Shown: positions 24,882 through 35,237 of the stretch, one piece after another
Numbering within the stretch: position 1 is the first letter of the stretch
Layout: each line of letters begins with the position of its first letter
Assembly (NCBI RefSeq): GCF_014650895.1
Contig: NZ_BMVV01000030.1
Coordinates: forward strand, 18,423 to 82,422
Length of the DNA stretch: 64,000 nt
From: Streptomyces omiyaensis
GTDB lineage: Bacteria > Actinomycetota > Actinomycetes > Streptomycetales > Streptomycetaceae
Direction: 5' to 3'
Translations under genes and position numbers: made by a program
The notes under the pieces: model-generated
Told to the model about the DNA's origin: nothing
What the model saw: the letters and a program-made list of their open reading frames with translations, nothing else
Database searches by the model: none

Positions 24882-25407
24882 GCTCAAGTCCTCGCCTTCA
24901 TTCAGGACTCAGGCGGTGTACCGGTCGCCCGTACTTCGTCTCGCCACCGGCGAAGGGCCCCGCCACCGCGGTCATTTGCAGCTGGGTCGTGCAGGCGTCG
25001 GGCCGTCGCCGGAGGCTTCCGACGGGCTGGACGCCGACAGGTATAGTCCACTTCCCTCGACCGGAGCAAGATCGAAAGCAGCATTCGTCAGGCATCTTTC
25101 CCGAGTTGAGACCTCGGGGATTTCCCCGGACCTTCCGGCGGAAGCCTGTCCGGCCCACCCGGAATGCGCCCCTCCGCCTGCGTTCACAAGCTGAATGGTC
25201 CATTCGAAATCCGGCGAAGGGGACAGGTCGAGGACGCGCGGGACGAAGGAGTTGCGGGTCGGCCGGAACCGCGCGGTCGCGGATGCCGTCTTCCTGTCAT
25301 GTACGGAGTCGCCGCCGGGCGGGCGGAACGGGGGAAAACCCGCCGAACCGGGCCGAGTCCGGTGGCCTTCGTACCACCCTGTTCCCGACATGGATCTGGA
25401 GATCTAC
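24882..25407. promoter_or_regulatory. Divergent region between ngcE and the FG-GAP gene
   Basis: These 526 bp hold no convincing gene. They must contain the ngcE promoter (minus) and that of the secreted protein (plus). Besides the DasR-like box, there is a perfect palindrome GAATGG-T-CCATTC at 25193-25205 within a short stretch of lower G+C content, a plausible operator for an unidentified regulator. Confidence 0.45.
25037..25052 (-). promoter_or_regulatory. Candidate DasR (dre) site upstream of ngcE
   Basis: The 16-mer ACAGGTATAGTCCACT matches the DasR-responsive palindrome ACTGGTCTAGACCAST at 13 of 16 positions, including the TAG core and both flanking GG/CC pairs. DasR is the GntR-type repressor that responds to GlcNAc-derived phosphates in streptomycetes, and its regulon includes GlcNAc and chitin uptake genes. 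Location upstream of ngcE supports the call. Confidence 0.6.
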
Positions 25408-26310
25408 GTGGCCAAGAATTCTGGCCTGAACCGCACGGGCGTGCTCGCCCGTGTCACGGTCGCGGCGCTGACGGCGGCCCTCGTCGGCACCTCGACGGTC
25501 GCCATGGCGGCGGAGCCGGGCCCGGCGCTCGCCTCCAAGGACTCGGGGAACGCCTCGGCGTTCGCGGCGAGCGCCCTGTCGGCCTACAACAACCTGTACG
25601 GCGTGAACAGCGCCGGCACGATCTGGGGCTACACCCCGGTCAACGGCGGCATCCAGCGCCTCGCCAACAACAGCGGCACGGGCTGGACCTCGTACAAGCA
25701 CTTCACGCAGCCCGACCTGAACGGCGACCGCCGCTCCGACGGCATCTACGCGATCCGCTCCGACGGGCGTCTGAACTACGGCGACTGGGGCGGCCCGATC
25801 CGCGACCTCGGTGGCGGCTGGAACACCTACAACAAGGTCTTCTCGGCCGGCAACACCGGTGGCGGCGTCTCCGACGACCTGCTGGCCCGTGACGGCTCCG
25901 GCGTCCTGTGGCACTACCTGGGCTACGGCAACGGCGCGCTCACCCAGCGCGTCCGGATCGGCTCGGGCTGGAACCAGTACAGCCAGATCGCCGGCAAGGG
26001 CGACGTGACGGGCGACGGCAAGGCCGACATCGTCGCGAGCGACCGCAGCGGCGTCCTGTGGCTCTACAAGGGCACCGGCAGCCGTACGGCGCCGTTCTCG
26101 GGCCGCGTGCGCGTCGGCACGGGCTGGAACACGTACAACCTGCTCGCCTCCTCGGGCGACCTCACCGGCGACGGCCGCGCGGACCTGGTGGGCCGCAACG
26201 CCGCCGGGGAGCTCTACCTGTACAAGGGCCGGGGCAGCTCCACGGACCCGTACGCGGGCCGCGTGAAGATCGGCACCTCGGGCTGGAACAGCTTCCGCTA
26301 CCTGTTCTGA
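25408..26310 (+). CDS. Secreted FG-GAP/VCBS-repeat protein
   Basis: This 300-aa exported protein has a signal peptide (about residues 1-34: VAKNSGLNRTGVLARV, a hydrophobic core, then AMAA). It continues with about six blades of the FG-GAP type, for example DVTGDGKADIVASDRSGVLW and DLTGDGRADLVGR, whose DxxGDGxxD loops bind calcium. These repeats build a beta-propeller used for adhesion or ligand binding; none of the blades carries an enzyme motif. I chose GTG 25408, which has GGAG 6 bp upstream; an ATG at 25390 has no ribosome site. Transcribed divergently from ngcE. Biological role unknown. Confidence 0.85.
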   Translation: MAKNSGLNRTGVLARVTVAALTAALVGTSTVAMAAEPGPALASKDSGNASAFAASALSAYNNLYGVNSAGTIWGYTPVNGGIQRLANNSGTGWTSYKHFTQPDLNGDRRSDGIYAIRSDGRLNYGDWGGPIRDLGGGWNTYNKVFSAGNTGGGVSDDLLARDGSGVLWHYLGYGNGALTQRVRIGSGWNQYSQIAGKGDVTGDGKADIVASDRSGVLWLYKGTGSRTAPFSGRVRVGTGWNTYNLLASSGDLTGDGRADLVGRNAAGELYLYKGRGSSTDPYAGRVKIGTSGWNSFRYLF

Positions 26311-26336
26311 TCCCGCCCCGCGCGTCGCGGCACGAA

Positions 26337-26377
26337 GGAAGGGCCCCGCTCCTCGTCATGAGGAGCGGGGCCCTTCC
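26337..26377. terminator. Bidirectional terminator, 18-bp stem
   Basis: A perfect 18-bp stem (26337-26354 with 26360-26377) with a GTCAT loop lies between the converging FG-GAP and aconitase genes. Confidence 0.9.
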
Positions 26378-26400
26378 CGTGCGCTACCGGATCAGGGGCG

Positions 26401-29115
<2,715 letters not shown>

Positions 29116-29182
29116 GACAGTCTCCTTCATCAATGTGCGCGTACTACCGTCATGCTGCCGCCACGGCTCCTCGCCGATCCGC

Positions 29183-29201
29183 TAAGGTAAGGCTAAGTTA
29201 G
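29183..29201 (-). promoter_or_regulatory. Iron-box-like sequence upstream of acnA
   Basis: TAAGGTAAGGCTAAGTTAG matches the DtxR/IdeR/DmdR iron-box consensus TTAGGTTAGGCTAACCTAA at 14 of 19 positions, with the central AGGCTAA intact. A second weaker match (TTAGGTAACCCTTACC) overlaps at 29198-29213. The site is 68-86 bp upstream of the acnA start codon. Confidence 0.55.
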
Positions 29202-29241
29202 GTAACCCTTACCATTCAGGCGGCCACGGTGCGCCGTAAGC

Positions 29242-29265
29242 AGTTATCTCGATGTCGAGATAACT
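29242..29265. promoter_or_regulatory. Perfect 24-bp palindrome (operator A)
   Basis: Two perfect 11-bp arms, AGTTATCTCGA and TCGAGATAACT, flank a 2-base TG spacer. The half-site GTTATCTC/GAGATAAC recurs at 29971-29979 just before the HTH-MurA gene. This looks like a dimeric repressor operator placed between acnA and the VOC gene. Confidence 0.65.
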
Positions 29266-29342
29266 CTAGTGCATCCCCGGCCGTCGGTCATGCCCGGGCG
29301 CCCCGGGATCTCGCGTGGCGCCGCCGACGCGCGCCCGCGCCG

Positions 29343-29403
29343 CACCGGCGGGACGCGCCACGGGGCACACCGGCGGGACGCGCCACGGGGCGCACCGGCG
29401 GGG
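29343..29403 (+). repeat. 25-bp tandem repeat
   Basis: Two identical 24-base copies (29343-29366 and 29368-29391, starting CACCGGCGGGACGCGCC) and a truncated third lie in the leader of the VOC gene, at a 25-bp period. The surrounding 29266-29532 is low-complexity C/G-rich DNA without a credible gene. Confidence 0.75.
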
Positions 29404-29532
29404 CACCGCCCTCCCTCCCCCGCCCGCACCCCGCCCCCCCTGCCCGCGACCCGGCCCCGTCCCTCCGCGGCCCGGCCACCCGTCCGGCCCGCACGCCTTG
29501 CCGCCCCCCGGGGCCGGGCCGAGGATCGGTCC

Positions 29533-29892
29533 ATGTTCAGCGGCGCGCACATCACCCTCTACAGCCGGGACGCCGAGGCCGACCGGACCTTCCTCAGGGA
29601 CGTGGCCGGCTTCCCGCACGTGGACGCGGGGCGGGGCTGGCTGGTCTTCCGGCTGCCACCCGCCGAGGTGGCCGTCCACCCCGCCGAGGAGGGCGGGACC
29701 CGGCCCGAGGTCTATCTGATGTGCGAGGACCTCACCCGCACCCTCACCGCCCTGGAGGACAAGGGCGCCGAGATCTCACGGGCCATCAGCGACCAGGGGT
29801 GGGGGCTGCTCGCCGCGGTGCGGCTGCCGAGCGGCACGGAGCTCCCCCTCTACGAGCCGCGGCACCCCACGGCACTCGACCTCCCCTCCTAG
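29533..29892 (+). CDS. VOC-family (glyoxalase/bleomycin-resistance fold) protein
   Basis: This 119-aa protein has the paired beta-alpha-beta-beta-beta units of the vicinal-oxygen-chelate fold. It opens with GAHITLYSRDAEADRTFLRD and ends with PSGTELPLYEPRHP, where family members place a metal-binding Glu. The ATG at 29533 has GAGGA 7 bp upstream; the frame is open further upstream, but through repetitive C/G-rich DNA. It lies between two related palindromes and upstream of the HTH-MurA gene (95 bp), so it may belong to the same regulon. Enzymatic activity is unknown; it could be a small metal-dependent lyase, isomerase or binding protein. Confidence 0.75.
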   Translation: MFSGAHITLYSRDAEADRTFLRDVAGFPHVDAGRGWLVFRLPPAEVAVHPAEEGGTRPEVYLMCEDLTRTLTALEDKGAEISRAISDQGWGLLAAVRLPSGTELPLYEPRHPTALDLPS

Positions 29893-29960
29893 CCAGAAAA
29901 GGGCATAGAGGCCGATATGTCACGACACGTCACCCGACTGCCCCACTCGATGATCGCCGC

Positions 29961-29980
29961 ATCTCATATCTGAGATAACG
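29961..29980. promoter_or_regulatory. Inverted repeat before the HTH-MurA gene (operator B)
   Basis: ATCTCA and TGAGAT arms flank TATC, and the right side extends to GAGATAAC, the same half-site as in the palindrome at 29242-29265. It ends 8 bp before the ATG, where a bound repressor would block transcription or translation initiation. No good ribosome site is present. Confidence 0.6.
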
Positions 29981-29987
29981 TGACGCC

Positions 29988-31517
29988 ATGGCAGACGACT
30001 ACCTCGTACGCATCGGCCAGCTCATCCGTGACGCACGGCAGCACCGCGGCTGGACCCAGACGCAGCTCGCCGAGGCCCTGGCCACCAGCCAGAGCGCGGT
30101 CAACCGCATCGAGCGCGGCAACCAGAACATCAGCCTTGAGATGATCGCCCGCATCGGCGAGGCGCTCGACAGCGAGATCGTGTCCCTGGGCTACGCCGGC
30201 CCGATGCACCTCCGCGTCGTCGGCCGCCGCCGGCTCTCCGGCTCCATCGACGTCAAGACCAGCAAGAACGCCTGCGTCGCCCTGCTCTGCGCCACCCTCC
30301 TCAACAAGGGCCGCACCGTGCTGCGCCGGGTCGCCCGCATCGAGGAGGTCTTCCGCCTCCTCGAAGTGCTCAACTCCATCGGCGTCCGCACCCGCTGGAT
30401 CAACGACGGCGTGGACCTGGAGATCGTGCCGCCGGCCGAGCTGGACATGGAGTCCATCGACGCCGAGGCCGCCATCCGCACCCGCTCCATCATCATGTTC
30501 CTCGGCCCGCTGCTGCACCGCATGGACCGCTTCAGGCTGCCGTACGCCGGCGGCTGCGACCTCGGCACGCGCACGATCGAGCCGCACATGATCGCGCTGC
30601 GCCGCTTCGGCCTGGACATCACCGCGACCGAGGGGCTCTACCACGCGCAGGTCGAGACCGCCGTCTCCCCCGACCGCCCGATCGTCCTGACCGAGCGCGG
30701 CGACACGGTGACCGAGAACGCGCTGCTGGCCGCGGCCCGCCACGACGGCGTCACCGTCATCCGCAACGCCTCCTCCAACTACATGGTCCAGGACCTCTGC
30801 TTCTTCCTGGAGGCGCTGGGCGTCCGCGTCGACGGCGTCGGCACCACCACCCTGACCGTGCACGGCGTCCCGGAGATCGACGTGGACGTCGACTACTCCC
30901 CCTCCGAGGACCCGGTCGAGGCGATGAGCCTCCTCGCCGCCGCCGTCGTCACCGAGTCGGAGCTGACGATCCGCCGGGTCCCGATCGAGTTCCTGGAGAT
31001 CGAGCTCGCCGTCCTGGAGGAGATGGGCCTCGACCACGACCGCTCGGCCGAGTACGCCGCCGACAACGGCCGCACCCGCCTGGTCGACCTGACGGTCCGC
31101 CCCTCCAAGCTGGAGGCGCCGATCGACAAGATCCACCCGATGCCCTTCCCGGGCCTCAACATCGACAACGTCCCCTTCTTCGCGGCCATCGCCGCCACCG
31201 CCCAGGGCCAGACCCTCATCCACGACTGGGTCTACGACAACCGGGCCATCTACCTGACGGACCTCAACCGCCTCGGCGGCCGCCTCCAGCTCCTCGACCC
31301 CCACCGCGTCCTGGTCGAGGGCCCCACCCGCTGGCGCGCCGCCGAGATGATGTGCCCGCCCGCCCTCCGCCCCGCCGTGGTCGTCCTCCTCGCGATGATG
31401 GCCGCCGAGGGCACCTCCGTCCTGCGCAACGTCTACGTCATCAACCGCGGCTACGAGGACCTGGCCGAGCGCCTCAACTCGGTGGGCGCCCAGATCGAGA
31501 TCTTCCGGGACATCTGA
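29988..31517 (+). CDS. HTH (XRE) - MurA-like enolpyruvyl transferase fusion
   Basis: This 509-aa protein begins with a complete XRE/Cro-type HTH (about residues 8-60, GWTQTQLAEALATSQSAVNR), followed from about residue 72 by an EPSP/UDP-GlcNAc enolpyruvyl-transferase fold. MurA landmarks are altered but partly kept: a KN pair (K93-N94) in the N-terminal motif, Cys190 in AGGCDLGTRTIEPH at the place of the loop cysteine, and D393 in FPGLNIDNVPF near the catalytic Asp position. The usual RASASL-type Arg motif is replaced by CPPALRPAVVV. It may therefore be a UDP-GlcNAc-sensing regulator, or an enzyme that controls its own gene, rather than housekeeping MurA. Palindromes upstream support DNA binding. 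Confidence 0.85.
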   Translation: MADDYLVRIGQLIRDARQHRGWTQTQLAEALATSQSAVNRIERGNQNISLEMIARIGEALDSEIVSLGYAGPMHLRVVGRRRLSGSIDVKTSKNACVALLCATLLNKGRTVLRRVARIEEVFRLLEVLNSIGVRTRWINDGVDLEIVPPAELDMESIDAEAAIRTRSIIMFLGPLLHRMDRFRLPYAGGCDLGTRTIEPHMIALRRFGLDITATEGLYHAQVETAVSPDRPIVLTERGDTVTENALLAAARHDGVTVIRNASSNYMVQDLCFFLEALGVRVDGVGTTTLTVHGVPEIDVDVDYSPSEDPVEAMSLLAAAVVTESELTIRRVPIEFLEIELAVLEEMGLDHDRSAEYAADNGRTRLVDLTVRPSKLEAPIDKIHPMPFPGLNIDNVPFFAAIAATAQGQTLIHDWVYDNRAIYLTDLNRLGGRLQLLDPHRVLVEGPTRWRAAEMMCPPALRPAVVVLLAMMAAEGTSVLRNVYVINRGYEDLAERLNSVGAQIEIFRDI

Positions 31518-31537
31518 GCCCTGCCGGTACGCACGTA

Positions 31538-31572
31538 CGTGAAGGCCCCGCACGGACGGCGGGGCCTTCACG
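31538..31572. terminator. Bidirectional terminator hairpin
   Basis: A perfect 14-bp stem (31538-31551 with 31559-31572) with a 7-base loop lies between the converging HTH-MurA and MFS genes. Confidence 0.88.
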
Positions 31573-31592
31573 CGTACGGGGGCGGGCGGGTC

Positions 31593-33149
31593 TCAGCCGC
31601 CCGGCATCATCGCTCCGCCGCCCTTGAGGCGTTCGATGTCGGAGGGGCGGACCTTGATGACGATGACGGCCACCAGGGCGCTCACCACGGCGAAGATCGC
31701 GGCGGTGACGAAGCCGGCGGAGACGCCGGAGGTGAGGACCTGGTCGGCCCAGGGGGGCGGGAGCTGGCCGGTCTCGGCGAAGCGGGCCTTCTCCAGGGGG
31801 CCGGCCTGGGAGAGGAAGTCGGGGACCTGGGTCTCGGCCTCGTTGCGGCTCGCGGTGCCGAAGACGGTGACGAGGATGGAGAGGCCGAGGGAACCGCCCA
31901 CCTGTTGCATGGCGTTGAGGAGGCCGGAGGCCGCGCCGGACTCGCGCGGCTCGACTCCCGAGAGGGCCATGATGGTGAGGGAGACGAACATCAGGCCCAT
32001 GCCGAGGCCGAAGACGAGGATCGGGCCGAGGATGCTGCCGACGTAGGTGGAGTGGACGTCGGTCAGCGTCAGCCAGGAGAGGCCGACCGCCGTGAGGACC
32101 GAGCCGGTCACCATGAAGGGTTTCGGGCCGTAGCGGGGCAGCAGGTTCGAGGTGAGGCCCGCGCCGACCGCGATGATCGCGCTCACCGGGAGGAAGGCCA
32201 GGCCCGCCTCCAGGGGGCTGAACCCCAGCACCTGCTGGACGAAGAGCGTGAGGAAGAAGAACATGCCGAAGATGGCCGCCGCCAGACAGAGCATGATCAC
32301 GTAGGTGCCGGAGCGGTTGCGGTCGGCGAACATGTGGAGCGGGGTGATGGGCTGCTGGGAGCGGCGCTCCACGAAGACGAAGAGGACCAGGAGCACGACC
32401 GCCGCGCAGAACGAGCCGATCGTGTACGGGTCGCGCCAGCCCTCCTGCGCGGCCCTGATGAAGCCGTACACCAGCGCCACCATGCCGAGCGTCGAGGTCA
32501 GCGCGCCGAGCAGGTCGAAGTGACCCGGATGGCGCTCCGACTCCTTGACGTGGCGAGGCGTCAGGAAGGCGATGAGCAGGGCGATCGGCACGTTGACGAA
32601 GAAGATCCAGCGCCAGTCGAGCCACTCGACGAGCATGCCGCCCGCCACCAGGCCGATCGCGCCGCCGCCGGCCGAGACGCCGGCGAAGACGCCGAACGCC
32701 CGGTTGCGCTCCGGCCCTTCGTCGAAGGTGGTCGTGATCAGGGAGAGCGAGGTCGGCGAGGCGATGGCGCCGCCGACGCCCTGCAGGGCGCGGGCCGCGA
32801 GGAGCTGCCACTCGCTCTGTGCCAGGCCGCAGAAGAGCGACGCCAGTCCGAAGAGCAGCACGCCGAAGATGAACACCCGGCGCCTGCCGAGGATGTCGCC
32901 CGCCCGGCCGCCGAGCAGCAGCAGGCCTCCGAAGGTCAGCGTGTAGGCGTTGACCACCCAGGAGAGGCTGGTGGTCGAGAAGTCGAGGGCGCTCTGGATG
33001 TGCGGGAGCGCGATGTTGACGATGGTGATGTCGAGGACGACCATCAGCTGACAGGAGGCGATGACGAAGAGGGCGATGCCCTTGCCGTCGCCACCGGATG
33101 CCGGTGCCTTCGCTGTCGGGGTCGTCGGCTTCGGTGTACCGCTAGTCAT
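31593..33149 (-). CDS. MFS drug/proton antiporter, DHA2 (EmrB/QacA) family
   Basis: This 518-aa membrane protein has 14 predicted helices. The first helix holds VVLDITIVNIALP (motif D1 of 14-TMS exporters), the loop-2 motif is GGRAGDILGRRRVFIFG, and helix 5 has the antiporter-type segment GGAIGLVAGGMLVEW. Such proteins export drugs, dyes or metabolites in exchange for protons. It has no linked regulator of the TetR or MarR type; the ATG at 33149 has only a weak ribosome site. Substrate is unknown. Confidence 0.88.
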   Translation of the reverse strand: MTSGTPKPTTPTAKAPASGGDGKGIALFVIASCQLMVVLDITIVNIALPHIQSALDFSTTSLSWVVNAYTLTFGGLLLLGGRAGDILGRRRVFIFGVLLFGLASLFCGLAQSEWQLLAARALQGVGGAIASPTSLSLITTTFDEGPERNRAFGVFAGVSAGGGAIGLVAGGMLVEWLDWRWIFFVNVPIALLIAFLTPRHVKESERHPGHFDLLGALTSTLGMVALVYGFIRAAQEGWRDPYTIGSFCAAVVLLVLFVFVERRSQQPITPLHMFADRNRSGTYVIMLCLAAAIFGMFFFLTLFVQQVLGFSPLEAGLAFLPVSAIIAVGAGLTSNLLPRYGPKPFMVTGSVLTAVGLSWLTLTDVHSTYVGSILGPILVFGLGMGLMFVSLTIMALSGVEPRESGAASGLLNAMQQVGGSLGLSILVTVFGTASRNEAETQVPDFLSQAGPLEKARFAETGQLPPPWADQVLTSGVSAGFVTAAIFAVVSALVAVIVIKVRPSDIERLKGGGAMMPGG

Positions 33150-33554
33150 GTTCGCTCATGGCGCGTCGCGCCCTCACCGCCGGGGTCGCGGGCCGGTCGG
33201 TCCACCTTTCGACCCTAAGCCCGGCCTCCTGTGCCGACCAGTCGATCAAGGCGCGCCCCGCTCCCCCCAGTTCGCGGCCGCGTGCCGCCCCGCCGGGCCG
33301 TTTCGCCCCGTATCGGGTGAGAATGCGGGCATGTGGGGATTCCTCGGCGCCCCTGGGCGTCCCGGACGGCGTGTGGCGTCGGCGCGGGCCCGGACGTCGG
33401 CGTGCGCGTCCGCGCGGGCATGGGAGCCGGCACCCGTGCCGGCGCGGGCCCGGACGTCGGCGTCCGTGCCGGTGCGCGTGCGGGCGCGGGCGGTGGCGCC
33501 GAGCGGCGCCGCGGGGCCGCCGCGGCACGGACCCGGGCGGGAAGGGGCGGACCC
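33150..33554. other. Gene-free interval with a 60-bp-period duplication
   Basis: No credible gene lies in these 405 bp, which separate divergently transcribed genes. A 23-bp sequence starting GGCGCGGGCCCGGACGTC occurs at 33381 and again at 33441, exactly 60 bp apart, in a low-complexity G/C-rich stretch leading into the ligase gene. The frame of that ligase is open through it, but the encoded peptide is only Arg/Ala/Val-rich filler. Confidence 0.6.
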
Positions 33555-35228
33555 ATGGAGCTGACGCCGTCCGGACACGCCGACCCCTTCGCCCGCGACC
33601 GGCTCCCGCCGGTCGCCCAGTGGCCCCGGCTGGTCTTCGAGCTGCCGGGCCTGACCTACCCCGAACGGCTCAACTGCGCCGCCGAACTGGTCGACACCAC
33701 GACCGTGCGGTTCGGCGCCGGCCGGCCCGCCTTCCACGACGGGGAGGGCGGCAGCTGGAGCTACGGCGAGCTGCGCGAGCGGGTGGACCGGATAGCGCAC
33801 GCGCTCAGCGGCGGCCTCGGGCTGCGGCCGGGCAACCGGGTGCTGCTGCGCGGGCCGACCTCGCCCTGGCTCGCCGCCTGCTGGCTCGCCGTCGTGAAGG
33901 CCGGCGGGATCGCGGTCTCCGTCCCGCCGGAGCAGCGGGCCGCCGAGCTCGCCTTCGCCGCCGGGACGGCCTCCTGCTCGCTCGCGCTGTGCGACGCGGG
34001 CTCCCTGGACGAGCTGCGGGCCGCCGGCGTGCCGGGCCTGGAGATCGTCCCGTACGGCGGTGACGGGCCCGGCGACCTCCTCGCCCTCGCCGGGCGCCGC
34101 TCCCCCGGCCCCTACCGGGCGGCGGACACGGCCGCCGACGACGTGGCGCTGATCGCCTTCACCTCCGGCACCACCGGCCGTCCCAAGGGCTGCGTCCACT
34201 TCCACCGGGACGTGCTGGCCGCCGCCGACACCTTCTCCGCCCACGTCCTGCGGCCCCGCCCGGACGACGTCTTCGCCGGCTCCCCGCAGCTCGCCTTCAC
34301 CTTCGGCCTCGGCGGCCTGCTGGTCTTCCCGCTGCGCGCCGGGGCCAGCGCCGTCCTGCTCGACCGGGCGGGACCCCAGCAGCTGCTCGCGGAGATCGGC
34401 CGGCACCGGGTCTCGGTGCTCTTCAGCGGCCCCTCCGTCTACCGGATGATGCTCCGCCTGCTCGACGGGGGGTCCGACGCCGACCTCTCCTCGCTGCGGC
34501 GCTGCGTCTCGGCCGGCGAGCACCTCCCGGACGCGGTGTGGACCGCCTGGTACGCCCGGACCGGCCTCCGGCTCATCAACGGCATCGGCGCCACCGAGCT
34601 GCTGCACATCTTCGTCGCGGCCGCCGACGCCGACAGCCTCCCCGGCACCACCGGCCGGCCGGTGCCCGGCTGGCAGGCCGCCGTCCTGGGCCCGGACGGG
34701 CGGCCGGTGCCGGACGGGCGGGAGGGGCTGCTCGCCGTCCGCGGCCCGGTCGGCTGCCGCTATCTGGCCGACGGCCGGCAGACGGAGTACGTCCGCCACG
34801 GCTGGAACCTCACCGGCGACCGGTACGTCCGCGAGCCCGACGGCCGGTTCCGCTACGTCTCCCGCGCCGACGACATGATCGTCTCGGCCGGGCACACCAT
34901 CGCCGGCCCCCAGGTGGAGGAGGTCCTGCTGGCCCATCCGGACGTCGTCGAGACGGCGGTCGTCGGCCGCCCGGACCCGGTGCGCGGCCAGGCCGTCGTC
35001 GCCTACGCGGTGGTGCGGAAGGGGGTGCCGCGCGACGCGGCCACCGCCGCCGCGCTGCGCTCCTTCGTCCGCGCCCGGCTCGCCCCGTACAAGTCCCCCC
35101 GCGCGGTCGTCTTCGTCGACGCGCTCCCCCGCACCGCCAGCGGCAAGCTCCAGCGCCACCGGCTGCGCGACCGGCCGGAGCACGGGCCGGACGGGAGCGG
35201 GGCCGCCGGTCCGCCCCGCACGGCCTAA
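33555..35228 (+). CDS. Benzoate/2-aminobenzoate-type acyl-CoA ligase (ANL family)
   Basis: This 557-aa cytoplasmic adenylate-forming enzyme activates a carboxylic acid with ATP and CoA. It has the P-loop TSGTTGRPKGCVHFHRD, the A5-like region LINGIGATELLHIF, the hinge region RADDMIVSAGHTIAGPQVEE and the C-terminal catalytic Lys in RTASGKLQRHRL. The GCVHFHRD continuation and GIGATE are features of benzoate- and aminobenzoate-CoA ligases. I took ATG 33555, with GAAGGGG 7 bp before it. A PaaX-type regulator gene follows after 9 bp, so an aromatic acid is the likely substrate and acyl-CoA the likely inducer. No other catabolic gene is adjacent. Confidence 0.85.
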   Translation: MELTPSGHADPFARDRLPPVAQWPRLVFELPGLTYPERLNCAAELVDTTTVRFGAGRPAFHDGEGGSWSYGELRERVDRIAHALSGGLGLRPGNRVLLRGPTSPWLAACWLAVVKAGGIAVSVPPEQRAAELAFAAGTASCSLALCDAGSLDELRAAGVPGLEIVPYGGDGPGDLLALAGRRSPGPYRAADTAADDVALIAFTSGTTGRPKGCVHFHRDVLAAADTFSAHVLRPRPDDVFAGSPQLAFTFGLGGLLVFPLRAGASAVLLDRAGPQQLLAEIGRHRVSVLFSGPSVYRMMLRLLDGGSDADLSSLRRCVSAGEHLPDAVWTAWYARTGLRLINGIGATELLHIFVAAADADSLPGTTGRPVPGWQAAVLGPDGRPVPDGREGLLAVRGPVGCRYLADGRQTEYVRHGWNLTGDRYVREPDGRFRYVSRADDMIVSAGHTIAGPQVEEVLLAHPDVVETAVVGRPDPVRGQAVVAYAVVRKGVPRDAATAAALRSFVRARLAPYKSPRAVVFVDALPRTASGKLQRHRLRDRPEHGPDGSGAAGPPRTA

Positions 35229-35237
35229 AGTGATCAC

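Noticed and set aside
29988..31517. Annotation as ordinary MurA for peptidoglycan synthesis
   Set aside because: The N-terminal XRE domain and altered catalytic motifs argue against a simple housekeeping MurA.
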